From assembly GCA_015207155.1 (NCBI GenBank), contig JADEXK010000044.1:1-50597 (forward strand): a stretch of 50,597 nt of DNA, read 5' to 3'. The DNA comes from Nostocales cyanobacterium LEGE 11386. GTDB taxonomy: Bacteria; Cyanobacteriota; Cyanobacteriia; Cyanobacteriales; Nostocaceae. This document shows, one piece after another, positions 25,509-33,987 of this stretch. The notes below the pieces were generated by a model. It saw only the letters and a program-made list of their open reading frames with translations, was not told the DNA's origin and searched no databases. Both the position numbers and the translations under genes were made by a program. The first letter of the stretch is position 1; every line of letters starts with the position of its first letter.

Positions 25509-27737
25509 TTAACCGAATTTACCAGCCGTTGAGGCTATGAGGAATGCTGCATAGGTAAGAATGTAACCAACTGTAAAGTGAGCTAGACCAACTAACCAAC
25601 CTTGAACAATAGATAGAGCAACGGGCTTGTCTTTCCACCGAACTAAGTTAGCTAGGGGAGTGCGTTCGTGCGCCCAAACTAGAGTTTCAATTAACTCTTG
25701 CCAGTACCCACGCCAGCTAATCAGGAACATGAAACCGGTAGCCCAAACTAGGTGTCCAAAGAGGAACATCCAAGCCCAGACAGACAAATTATTCGTGCCG
25801 TAGGGATTGTAACCGTTAATCAACTGAGCGGAGTTAGCCCAGAGGTAATCACGGAACCAACCCATGAGGTATGTAGAGTTTTCGTTGAACTGAGCAACGT
25901 TACCTTGCCAAACTCCTAGATGCTTCCAATGCCAGTAAAAAGTTACCCAGCCAAGGAGATTCAACATCCAGAACGTAGCGAGGTAGAAAGATTGTTCCCA
26001 AGAAGAAGTTTGGCAAGTACCACCACGACCAGGGCCATCACAAGGGAAGGTGAAACCGAAGTCTTTCTTATCGGGCATCAGCTTAGTCCCACGGGCATCC
26101 AACGCACCCTTGACACAAATCAGGGTAGTGGTATGCAGACCTAAAGCGATCGCATGGTGGACTAAGAAATCACCAGGGCCAATGGTCAAGAATAAAGAGT
26201 TAGTGCCGGAGTTAATTGCCTCTAGCCAGTTTGGCAACCAAACGTTACCGTAGTTGGGCCAAGCTGTATAGGCAATGCTATCCGGGTTAGATAATAAAGT
26301 ATCCATCCCATAAAGCAATTTACCGTGAGCAGATTGGATGAATTGAGCAAACACTGGCTCAATCAAGATTTGCTTTTCTGGAGTGCCAAAGGCAACCACA
26401 ACATCATTGTGAACATACAATCCCAAGGTATGGAAGCCTAAGAACAGAGACACCCAACTCAAGTGAGAGATAATCGCTTCTTTGTGCTTCAGTACCCGAT
26501 CAAGGACATTGCCTTTATTTTGCTCTGGGTCGTAGTCTCGTATCCAGAAAATGCCAGCATGGGCAAACGCACCAATCATCAAGAACCCAGCAATGTACTG
26601 GTGATGGGTGTACAGCGCTGCCTGTGTTGTATAGTCCTTAGCCATGAAGGCGTAAGGCGGTAGCGAGTACATATGCTGTGCCACTAACGACAGTGCAGTA
26701 CCTAACGCTGCCAGATGTATAGACAACTGGAAGTGCAGGGAGTTGTTGTAAGTGTCGTACAGCCCATGATGCGGTAAGTTGAACTGACCTTCAGTTTGGA
26801 TGCCAAAGAATTGTCTGGCGTTGAGCATCTCTTTGATGCTGTGACCAATCCCGAAGTTAGTCCGGTACATATGCCCGGCGATGATAAAGATAACTGCGAT
26901 CGCTAAATGGTGATGAGCCATATCTGTCAACCACAGCGACTCTGTTTGGGGATGGAAACCACCCAAAAAAGTCAAAATAGCAGTTCCTGCACCTTGGGAT
27001 GTCCCAAATAGATGCCCAGATGTATCTGGATTTTGGGCGTACACACCCCAGTTACCTGTCCAGAATGGTGTTAAACCTTCTGGGTGAGGCAAGGTAGTGA
27101 GGAAGTTATTCCATCTCACGTGGATACCGCGAGATTCGGGAATAGCAACGTGAATCAAATGCCCTGTCCAAGCCAGAGCGCTGACACCAAATAAACCCGC
27201 CAAGTGGTGATTTAAACGAGGTTCAGCACTCTTAAACCAAGTCAAACTAGGACGGAATTTGGGTTGCAAATGCAGCCAACCTGCGAACAAGAATAAGGCT
27301 GCTAACAACAACAGAAAAATTGAACCCTGAAAGAGGTCATTGTTCGTCCGCATACCGATGGTATACCACCAGTGGTAAACACCAGAGTAAGCAATATTAA
27401 CTGGATAGTTAGCACCGCCTTGGCTAAAAGCTTCTATGGCAGGTTTACCAAAGTGCGGGTCCCAAATTGCATGGGCAATTGGGCGAATATGTAGCGGATC
27501 TTGAATCCACCTTTCAAAGTTACCTTGCCAGGCTACGTGGAACAAGAGGCTCGATGCCCACAGAAAAATGATTGCTACATGACCGAAGTGAGTAGCGAAA
27601 ATCTTTTGGTAGAGATTTTCCTCAGTCATGCCATCATGACTTTCAAAATCATTTCCTGTAGCGATCGCGTACCAGATTCGACGCGTAGTCGGATCTTGAG
27701 CGAGATCCTGGCTAAATTTAGGATATTTTGTAGCCAT
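25509..27737 (-). CDS. psaB: photosystem I P700 apoprotein A2, stand-alone copy
   Basis: 742 aa, full length, with about 11 transmembrane helices. The FX iron-sulfur ligands (FPCDGPGRGGTC), chlorophyll-binding histidine motifs (LWLTDMAHHHLAIAV, GHMYRTNFGIGHSIKEML) and the C-terminal IASTAGKFG end are intact, so it is predicted functional. It is not preceded by psaA, unlike the normal psaAB operon. Some Nostoc/Anabaena genomes carry a second, separate psaB, and this is probably that paralogue. Compared with canonical PsaB as I recall it, the sequence differs mainly in membrane-edge and loop positions (e.g. WASSLLFHVAW, FGIQTEGQ). The spacing between AGGAGG and the ATG is unusually long (about 15 nt). 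A small PsaX-like protein is encoded upstream on the same strand. Confidence 0.93.
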   Translation of the reverse strand: MATKYPKFSQDLAQDPTTRRIWYAIATGNDFESHDGMTEENLYQKIFATHFGHVAIIFLWASSLLFHVAWQGNFERWIQDPLHIRPIAHAIWDPHFGKPAIEAFSQGGANYPVNIAYSGVYHWWYTIGMRTNNDLFQGSIFLLLLAALFLFAGWLHLQPKFRPSLTWFKSAEPRLNHHLAGLFGVSALAWTGHLIHVAIPESRGIHVRWNNFLTTLPHPEGLTPFWTGNWGVYAQNPDTSGHLFGTSQGAGTAILTFLGGFHPQTESLWLTDMAHHHLAIAVIFIIAGHMYRTNFGIGHSIKEMLNARQFFGIQTEGQFNLPHHGLYDTYNNSLHFQLSIHLAALGTALSLVAQHMYSLPPYAFMAKDYTTQAALYTHHQYIAGFLMIGAFAHAGIFWIRDYDPEQNKGNVLDRVLKHKEAIISHLSWVSLFLGFHTLGLYVHNDVVVAFGTPEKQILIEPVFAQFIQSAHGKLLYGMDTLLSNPDSIAYTAWPNYGNVWLPNWLEAINSGTNSLFLTIGPGDFLVHHAIALGLHTTTLICVKGALDARGTKLMPDKKDFGFTFPCDGPGRGGTCQTSSWEQSFYLATFWMLNLLGWVTFYWHWKHLGVWQGNVAQFNENSTYLMGWFRDYLWANSAQLINGYNPYGTNNLSVWAWMFLFGHLVWATGFMFLISWRGYWQELIETLVWAHERTPLANLVRWKDKPVALSIVQGWLVGLAHFTVGYILTYAAFLIASTAGKFG

Positions 27738-28263
27738 GTATTCTAGTCATATCCTCCTTAAACGCTAACCCAGATTGCTAGTTCTCATGAGCCAGCAAAT
27801 GTTTGCAATTGAATCAACATCCTTTCAGCCTTAAAATGGAGGTCAATGCTAGTAGCTAAAGCTGGCAATTTTTAGGATAAAACATGCAGAATTCTTAGAC
27901 TTACATCCTTAGGCAGTATGATGCAATTCATTTCCATAAAATTAATAAACAAATGAATGACTATTGCTTCCATCTAACTACAGATAGATTCTTCTTATTA
28001 AATGAATCTGTAGTCTTTAGCACAGTCCTAAGGTCACATGTAGCTTTTACCATTTTCTTGGCAAAATGAGCTTAATATTTAACAAAAATTAAACTAAAGC
28101 TGACAGAGAATTGGTTAAACTATCATGCCTAAAATTTGTCCTGTTTATAGGACTAGTTAACTGAACTTTTGCACTATTTTCAACAACCGTAGGATGGACG
28201 CGGCTAATTATTTTTCTTTATTCTCTTCATACCTATTTATATTAACCTTAAATTCAAATCGGC
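27738..28263. other. psaB upstream region, no gene seen
   Basis: About 525 AT-rich bp between psaB and the small membrane protein gene, likely the psaB leader and promoter. No ORF or clear promoter consensus recognised. Confidence 0.5.
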
Positions 28264-28476
28264 TTAAGGGTTGATAATTCCGTAATAAATGGCGGCAGTA
28301 AATAATAAAGCAGTCAATACAACCAGAGTCAAACCATAACGTAATCGCTTATCTGGTAAATCTTGACTAGTTATTACCCTATTTTTTTGTACTTGAGTCA
28401 TAGGCTCAGGTTCTCTTGAATTTTTACACTTCATATAATCAGATGTATTTTCTGTTTTAATTTCTTTCGATTGCAT
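28264..28476 (-). CDS. small single-helix membrane protein, PsaX-like
   Basis: 70 aa from ATG 28476, or 45 aa from an internal ATG at 28401 (MTQVQKNRVITSQDLPDKR). One C-terminal transmembrane helix, LRYGLTLVVLTALLFTAAIY, ends YGIINP. The shorter form has the size and layout of PsaX, the one-helix photosystem I subunit, whose C-terminus as I recall reads FRTGWALLLLAVNFLVAAYY. Arg, Gly, the AA pair, Tyr and the final II align without gaps. PsaX identity is a hypothesis. The position upstream of a stand-alone psaB on the same strand supports a photosystem I role. Confidence 0.5.
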   Translation of the reverse strand: MQSKEIKTENTSDYMKCKNSREPEPMTQVQKNRVITSQDLPDKRLRYGLTLVVLTALLFTAAIYYGIINP

Positions 28477-28834
28477 ATACTGTGTGCACCCTGTTTTGTG
28501 GTTATGCTACTGCTATATTTACAAATATTTACTACTCAATACATCGTTCTTAAGAATTACCTTGCTCTGGCATTTAGTTCTGCTAGAGGATTTATTTAGT
28601 ATGAACTTGTTTTGTAATTGCTAATACTCTTTGATGAAAAACGAAAAAATAATTTTTTTCAGTTTTTACCAATTTAAATTACTCGGTGCAAATTTTTATA
28701 AAGCGTTATCATTCAAGGGAGTTAGAATATGACCGCATAAGCATGTACAAAGATAATATGTCTACGTTTTTCTAGAAAGTTTAAACTATGGATAGATGTG
28801 CAATATTTGAGTAGGTTGCTATCAAAAAATACTT
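28477..28834. other. divergent upstream region, no gene seen
   Basis: About 360 AT-rich bp between the PsaX-like gene (minus) and galK (plus). It should contain both promoters; no consensus could be called with confidence. Confidence 0.5.
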
Positions 28835-29914
28835 ATGAATTTTCAACACATCTTCGGTAAACTATCAGAAATTCAAGCCAGCGCACCAGGCAGGGTCAAC
28901 TTACTTGGCGAACACACCGACTACAACGATGGTTTTGTTCTGCCAACAGCGATTCCTCAACACACAACGGTACAACTAAGTTTTAGTGATGATGCACAAC
29001 ATCACTTTTATTCAGAAAATCTGCAAGAGCGCGTGAGTATTTTAGACATTCATCATACGCCTTCTGGATTTGCAAGTTATGTTTTTGGCTGTATTGAGGT
29101 GTTGAAACAAGCAGGATATACCATTCCTTCGCTGAATGTGTACGTCCAATCATCAGTTCCTATGGGTTCTGGCTTATCTAGCAGTGCAGCTTTAGAGGTA
29201 GCAACACTACGGGCAATTCGCCAACTTTTGCATCTGCCAATTGATGATGTGGAAATTGCCCAACTTGCCCAACAAGCGGAAATTCACTACGCAGGCGTAC
29301 AATGCGGCATCATGGATCAAATGGCTTCTAGCCTTGCTGACACTCAACATATTTTGTTTTTAGATACCCGAACTCTAGAACGTCGTGTACTACCTTTCCC
29401 CAACAAAACCACAATTTTAGTTATAGATAGTGGTGTCCCTCGCACCTTGGCAACTAGCGGGTATAACCAACGTCGGGCTGAGTGTCAGGAAGCGGCGCAA
29501 TTTTTGGGAGTCAAAGCACTACGAGATATCAATGATGCGAAGGTAACAGAAACATTACCAGAACCATTAAACCGTCGCGCTCGTCATGTGGTGACAGAAA
29601 ATAACCGTGTTTTAGAAGTTTTGCAAGGAGTAACACCTAAGCGTTTTGGCGAATTAATGAACGCATCTCATACTAGTTTGCGGGATGATTATGAAGTTTC
29701 CGTACCAGCATTGGATACATTGGTACAAATTTTACAGAAAACCGCAGGCGTATTTGGTGCAAGGCTGACAGGTGCGGGTTTTGGAGGTGCTTGTGTGGCG
29801 TTGGTGGCATTAGGTGAAGAAAAAACCGCAACTCAAGTTCTTGAACAATACAACGATGCAGGTTATACCGGACAAATTTTAGTTCCTGACTTCGAGGTGA
29901 ATCATGCAGCCTAA
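28835..29914 (+). CDS. galK: galactokinase
   Basis: 359 aa GHMP kinase. It phosphorylates galactose at C1 with ATP. The galactokinase signature APGRVNLLGEHTDYNDGFVL is at the N-terminus, the ATP-binding VPMGSGLSSSAALEVA in the middle and LTGAGFGGACVALV near the C-terminus. It overlaps the following cupin gene by 11 bp. With galT, galE and the GH2 hydrolase in the same 16 kb it completes a Leloir pathway. Confidence 0.96.
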   Translation: MNFQHIFGKLSEIQASAPGRVNLLGEHTDYNDGFVLPTAIPQHTTVQLSFSDDAQHHFYSENLQERVSILDIHHTPSGFASYVFGCIEVLKQAGYTIPSLNVYVQSSVPMGSGLSSSAALEVATLRAIRQLLHLPIDDVEIAQLAQQAEIHYAGVQCGIMDQMASSLADTQHILFLDTRTLERRVLPFPNKTTILVIDSGVPRTLATSGYNQRRAECQEAAQFLGVKALRDINDAKVTETLPEPLNRRARHVVTENNRVLEVLQGVTPKRFGELMNASHTSLRDDYEVSVPALDTLVQILQKTAGVFGARLTGAGFGGACVALVALGEEKTATQVLEQYNDAGYTGQILVPDFEVNHAA

Positions 29915-30308
29915 AGTTATTTTTGGCAATGCTGTTAGCGGAGGTGCAAATCGCTGGGGTTGGTTTATGGGACACTTTATCACCCCAGATGATGATCCGC
30001 GCTCAACCACCGCACTAGAAATAAAGTGGGGTGTCCATCAAGCAGGAGACAGTAGAACCGAGTGGGCAGTAAATAATCAAGCCGCTACTCTTTCCATCTT
30101 GATTAATGGTCAATTTTGCCTTCAGTTTGAAGATAGAGAGATTACTTTATCTCGTGAGGGTGATTATGTGCTGTGGTGTGCAGGTGTGCCACATTGTTGG
30201 GTTGCTCAGTCTGACTGCACTATTTTGACGGTGAGATGGCCTTCAGTACCAAATGATAGTGTAGGCGTGCATTCGCCCAGCGTCTCCTCTGGAGAATCGC
30301 TGAAATAA
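29904..30308 (+). CDS. cupin-domain protein
   Basis: 134 aa with one small cupin barrel: ALEIKWGVHQAGDSRTEWAV, LSILINGQFCLQFEDREITL, REGDYVLWCAGVPHCWVAQ. Canonical first-motif histidines are partly replaced (H in WGVHQ, H in VPHCW kept). Translational overlap with galK suggests a role in galactose handling, such as sugar-binding or a mutarotase/isomerase-like step; no specific function can be assigned. The last 20 or so residues (VGVHSPSVSSGESLK) are encoded by a dispersed repeat (GTAGGCGTGCATTCGCCCAG and following), so the native C-terminus probably ended earlier. Confidence 0.75.
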   Translation: MQPKVIFGNAVSGGANRWGWFMGHFITPDDDPRSTTALEIKWGVHQAGDSRTEWAVNNQAATLSILINGQFCLQFEDREITLSREGDYVLWCAGVPHCWVAQSDCTILTVRWPSVPNDSVGVHSPSVSSGESLK

Positions 30309-30593
30309 GGTAAGGGAAGAGGATTTTACTTGTTTTTTGGGCTTGAATCTTTATTTCACTGCGTGATAGCTATTCGTAGCTATTTATCTGCCAATTTATG
30401 AGTATTATTATCGCCAAACTAGCTAATACATGAGTTAGCTGAAATTTTGCAGTTACTAACACTAATTGTTATTAAAATTAACAAGTTAAATATCAAGATA
30501 TTACGCTATTATCGACTAGAAATTACAAAAAACTGCTGTGAGAACCTGATTTAAATTCGGCTCTCAAGCCATTGATAAAAGAGGTTAAGGAAA

Positions 30594-31454
30594 ATGGTTC
30601 AAAGTATAGGCGGTATAGCGAAATATTCAGCTACCGACCTAGATAGATTTGCTCAAGAACTGAATCGAGACGGAATTTGTGTGATTCCTCATGTTTTTGA
30701 CCAAAAATTGATTGATGAGTGGTTAGAAGCTTTTGAAAAGTTATTTCACGATCGCCAAAATCAACCGGGTGGTTTAGCTCCCCGTGAAACTTCCCGCTAC
30801 TATCTGACCTTGCCTTGGATTTACCCATTTGCTAATGAATTAGTTTTTGCCAACCCAGTGATTATGGGTGTTCTTGAGCGCGTGTTTTACCAAGAATACG
30901 TGATGGTTCAGTTGGGTGTTGATGTGCCGTTTCAGGGTTCAGATTATCAGGAAATCCATCGGGACTTTCGCCCATTATTTAGCGATGGGCTACGCCTCGC
31001 CGTAGGCGATCGCGCGGAGCGCTGTGCCGGAGGCGATCGCATAGTTACACCACTTTACGCCTTAGCCGTCAACTTTCCCCTTGTGGAAGTAACCGCAGAA
31101 AACGGCCCCTTTCAAATGGCGCGTGGAACTCATCTCTTACCACGAGACGAGGGACTACAAAAGATTGCTACTGGCGAAATCCCGATGGAATCTTTTTATA
31201 TGCAGCCAGGTGACGTGATGATGAGATCGCCTTTAGCACTGCATCGGGGTTCCCCAAATCGGACAAACCAGCCCAGACCGATGATTGTCATGGGTTACGC
31301 TATGCACTGGTTACACACGCCAAAGGTAGATTTAACTCTGCCACGAGACTATTATGATAGTCTCCCAGAAGAGGTCAGGCAGATGCTACGGTGTGAGGTT
31401 GTGGAAAGCTTACCTCAGCACAAAGTCGAAACTTATGTGAATTTCAAATACTAG
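30594..31454 (+). CDS. phytanoyl-CoA dioxygenase (PhyH) family protein with repeat insertion
   Basis: 286-aa Fe(II)/2-oxoglutarate-dependent oxygenase. Iron ligands are H122 and D124 (EIHRDF) and H217 (LALHRGSPN), with R228 as likely 2-oxoglutarate binder. Residues about 130-149 (SDGLRLAVGDRAERCAGGDR) are encoded by GC-rich palindromic repeat DNA with two HIP1 cores (30981-31040), inserted in frame in a loop after the HxD motif. Removing it gives a normal family sequence. Substrate unknown; the neighbours point to a sugar-linked or secondary-metabolite reaction. It follows the cupin gene by 285 bp. Confidence 0.85.
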   Translation: MVQSIGGIAKYSATDLDRFAQELNRDGICVIPHVFDQKLIDEWLEAFEKLFHDRQNQPGGLAPRETSRYYLTLPWIYPFANELVFANPVIMGVLERVFYQEYVMVQLGVDVPFQGSDYQEIHRDFRPLFSDGLRLAVGDRAERCAGGDRIVTPLYALAVNFPLVEVTAENGPFQMARGTHLLPRDEGLQKIATGEIPMESFYMQPGDVMMRSPLALHRGSPNRTNQPRPMIVMGYAMHWLHTPKVDLTLPRDYYDSLPEEVRQMLRCEVVESLPQHKVETYVNFKY

Positions 31455-31537
31455 CTAATTAAGTCTTATTTGTGTCTTTGTGCTAAAAAAGTGGCTTTCT
31501 TTGTTTACCACAGAGACATATTCCATACATAATTGAG

Positions 31538-32539
31538 ATGCAAACTTATACTAATCCGGTCTACAAAGGTTATTTTGCCGATCCCTTTGTTTGGCAATAT
31601 GAAGGAGTATATTATGCGATCGGCACTGGTGCAGCAGAGGCGGAAGGAACAGTAGACCTAAATTCTGGCACCACTAACAAATCGCGTGTCTTTCCTCTGT
31701 TACACTCTTTTGATTTCATCAATTGGCATTTTGTTGATAACGCACTGTTGCGACCAGACCCAGCCCTTGGCGATAATTTTTGGGCCCCGGAAGTTGCTTA
31801 CAGTGATGGACAATTTTACCTCTACTACTCTGTAGGACATGAGGACAAAAATCATCAGTTGCGCGTGGCTACAAGCGATACCCCTTTGGGGCCTTATCAA
31901 GATGTTGGCGTAGCACTTGTAGACCCCAATTCCTGCCCCTTCGCCATCGACCCCCACCCATTCCGCGATGACGATGGACAGTGGTATTTGTTTTATGCCC
32001 GTGACTTTTTAGATACAGAAGGCGGTGTGCGTGTTGGCACAGCTTTATTTGTAGATAGACTCGAAAGTATGACCAAGCTTGCTGGTGAGGGGAAAGTCGT
32101 TTTACGTGCGCGATCTGATTGGCAACGATTTTTAGCCAACCGTTGGATGTACGGTGAAATCTATGATTGGCATACTTTAGAAGGCCCCTGTGTTCGTAAG
32201 CATGAAGGTAAATACTACTGCTTTTATAGTGGTGGACGCTGGGAAACCGAGAACTACGGTGTAGATTATGGCGTTGCCGATAACGTGATGGGGCCATACT
32301 CTGATGCAGGCAACGAAACCAGCCCCCGTGTACTAAAGTCGGTTCCTAATTTTGTGAAAGGGCCGGGACATAACTCTATTGTTCTTGGGCCGGATGGTCA
32401 CACGGAATATATGGTCTACCATGCTTGGACAAATAACATGGATAAGCGGCAAATTTGTTTAGATAGACTGATATGGACACCCGAAGGGCCATGTTGCCAA
32501 GGACCTACCTGGACACAGCAGACCATTAGTAGCTGTTAG
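31538..32539 (+). CDS. glycoside hydrolase family 43
   Basis: 333-aa five-bladed beta-propeller hydrolase. The catalytic base D15 (YFADPFVW), the pKa-tuning D138 (FAIDPHPF) and the acid E215 (TLEGPCV) are in place, with DNFWAPEVAY and RRD-like blade motifs. GH43 enzymes are mostly alpha-L-arabinofuranosidases, beta-xylosidases or exo-galactanases. No signal peptide. In this galactose/galactofuranose cluster an arabinofuranosidase or exo-galactosidase activity seems likely, but cannot be resolved from sequence. Confidence 0.88.
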   Translation: MQTYTNPVYKGYFADPFVWQYEGVYYAIGTGAAEAEGTVDLNSGTTNKSRVFPLLHSFDFINWHFVDNALLRPDPALGDNFWAPEVAYSDGQFYLYYSVGHEDKNHQLRVATSDTPLGPYQDVGVALVDPNSCPFAIDPHPFRDDDGQWYLFYARDFLDTEGGVRVGTALFVDRLESMTKLAGEGKVVLRARSDWQRFLANRWMYGEIYDWHTLEGPCVRKHEGKYYCFYSGGRWETENYGVDYGVADNVMGPYSDAGNETSPRVLKSVPNFVKGPGHNSIVLGPDGHTEYMVYHAWTNNMDKRQICLDRLIWTPEGPCCQGPTWTQQTISSC

Positions 32540-32894
32540 ATAATTTACAATTTCTCTTTATAGCTTGAGTAGCAAAGAAATATTGTGTTGGTAAGCAGGT
32601 GGACATAATTAAGGCGTTGCTGAATCATGGGATGAAATTTGATGTATTAAAATCTTAAACTCTTGATTCTCTCTGCGCGGCAGTCGCTACAAGTCGGGAG
32701 ACCCGCCCAAAGCGCTGCCTTGCCTTTGCGCACGCCACTTGCTACAAGTCGGGAGACCCGCCCAAAGCAGTGGCTCCTCTGCGTGAGATCAATCATCCCG
32801 CAATTATGCAACGCCATAATTAAATGTAAAATTTCCAGATGTGAAACCTGCGAAAAAAATAGCTTTGACCTTCTGCCTCCTTCCTTCTAGTTAT
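32540..32894. other. intergenic region with paired palindromic repeats
   Basis: About 355 bp between the convergent GH43 and galE genes, dominated by dispersed repeats (32681-32774). A 75-codon plus-strand frame here consists of repeat sequence and is not a gene. Confidence 0.7.
32686..32774. repeat. two palindromic dispersed repeats sharing a 28-bp core
   Basis: The 28-bp core GCTACAAGTCGGGAGACCCG plus CCCAAAGC occurs at 32686-32713 and 32741-32768. Each copy is framed by its own complementary arms: GGCAG...GCTGCC for the first and GCCACTTGCT...AGCAGTGGC for the second. The second full unit (32734-32774, 41 bp) has an inverted relative at 42510-42550, with 35 of 41 positions identical. Confidence 0.85.
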
Positions 32895-33881
32895 CTACTG
32901 ATGTTTCTGTTGATGCCATTGCCAAGCGTGGGTAATGATTTCATTCAAGTTTGGGTATTGAGGATGCCAAACTAATTTTTTCCGGACTTTATCACTACTG
33001 CCAACTAAAATTGGTGGGTCGCCTGGTCGGCGATCGCGCTCTATAATTGGGATGTCTTTACCAGTTACTTGCTTGGCAGTTTCTATTACTTCTCTGACTG
33101 AAAAACCATTACCATTGCCCAGATTAAATACTTCACTTTCTCCCCCATCTAGCAAATATTGCAAACCCAAAATATGAGCTTGTGCTAAGTCGTTGACATG
33201 AATATAATCACGGATACAAGTACCATCTGGGGTAGGGTAATCACTACCGAAAATAAAAATGGATTCGCTCTTACCTAAAGCAGTCAGTAATACTAGCGGG
33301 ATCAGGTGAGTTTCGGGGATGTGGTCTTCACCCAACAATCCATTTGGGTCAGCACCTGCGGCGTTAAAATAGCGGAAGCTTACAGATTTGAGATGATAGG
33401 CGGTATCAAAATCTGACAAAATTCTTTCTACCATCCACTTGCTAGTTGCATAGGGACTAATGGGATTTTGAGGATGGTCTTCGGTAAGAGGAATAAACTG
33501 AGGTACACCATAAAGAGCGCAAGTAGAAGAAAAGATAAATTTATTAACGGATGCCGCCAACATTGCTTCTAAAAGCGTCAAAGTGCCGACAACATTATTA
33601 CGGTAATATTTGGCTGGTTCGTTGACAGATTCACCCACAGCAATGTAAGCAGCAAAGTGCATTACCGCCGCTATATTATTTGTAGAAAAGATGCTGTCGA
33701 GAAGGGCGCGATCGCTCATATCACCAACAATCAGCTTTACCTGCAAAACCTGTTCTACAATTTCTTGATGCCCGTTTGAGAGATTATCTAGAACAATAAC
33801 CTCATAACCTGCGTTTTTCAGAGCTAATACTGCATGGGAGCCAATATATCCTGCTCCTCCTGTGACTAAAATTGTTGACAT
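32895..33881 (-). CDS. galE: UDP-glucose 4-epimerase
   Basis: 328-aa extended SDR enzyme that interconverts UDP-glucose and UDP-galactose. NAD-binding GGAGYIGSHAVLAL at the N-terminus, VMHFAAYIAVGESV, the active-site SSTCALYG with YATSK, and GDHYPTPDGT-like substrate loop (FGSDYPTPDGTCIRDYIHV) are all typical of GalE. It supplies UDP-galactose to the mutase encoded downstream of the next gene's neighbour, linking Leloir metabolism to galactofuranose. Convergent with GH43; upstream neighbour GH1-RmlD ends 106 bp before its start. Confidence 0.95.
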   Translation of the reverse strand: MSTILVTGGAGYIGSHAVLALKNAGYEVIVLDNLSNGHQEIVEQVLQVKLIVGDMSDRALLDSIFSTNNIAAVMHFAAYIAVGESVNEPAKYYRNNVVGTLTLLEAMLAASVNKFIFSSTCALYGVPQFIPLTEDHPQNPISPYATSKWMVERILSDFDTAYHLKSVSFRYFNAAGADPNGLLGEDHIPETHLIPLVLLTALGKSESIFIFGSDYPTPDGTCIRDYIHVNDLAQAHILGLQYLLDGGESEVFNLGNGNGFSVREVIETAKQVTGKDIPIIERDRRPGDPPILVGSSDKVRKKLVWHPQYPNLNEIITHAWQWHQQKHQ

Positions 33882-33987
33882 AATTAGAGATTAGGGATTA
33901 AAGACTAGTACCGCTACGCGTAATTCCCATACCACAAGCGTGTCAATGATTTGGAATGAGTGATTGACGATCAAAGAGGGCTAAACT

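Noticed and set aside
25509..27737. psaB as part of a psaAB operon
   Set aside because: No psaA lies upstream; only a small membrane-protein gene and then a divergent galK.
32663..32890. 75-codon plus-strand ORF between GH43 and galE
   Set aside because: It consists of palindromic dispersed repeats read through by chance.
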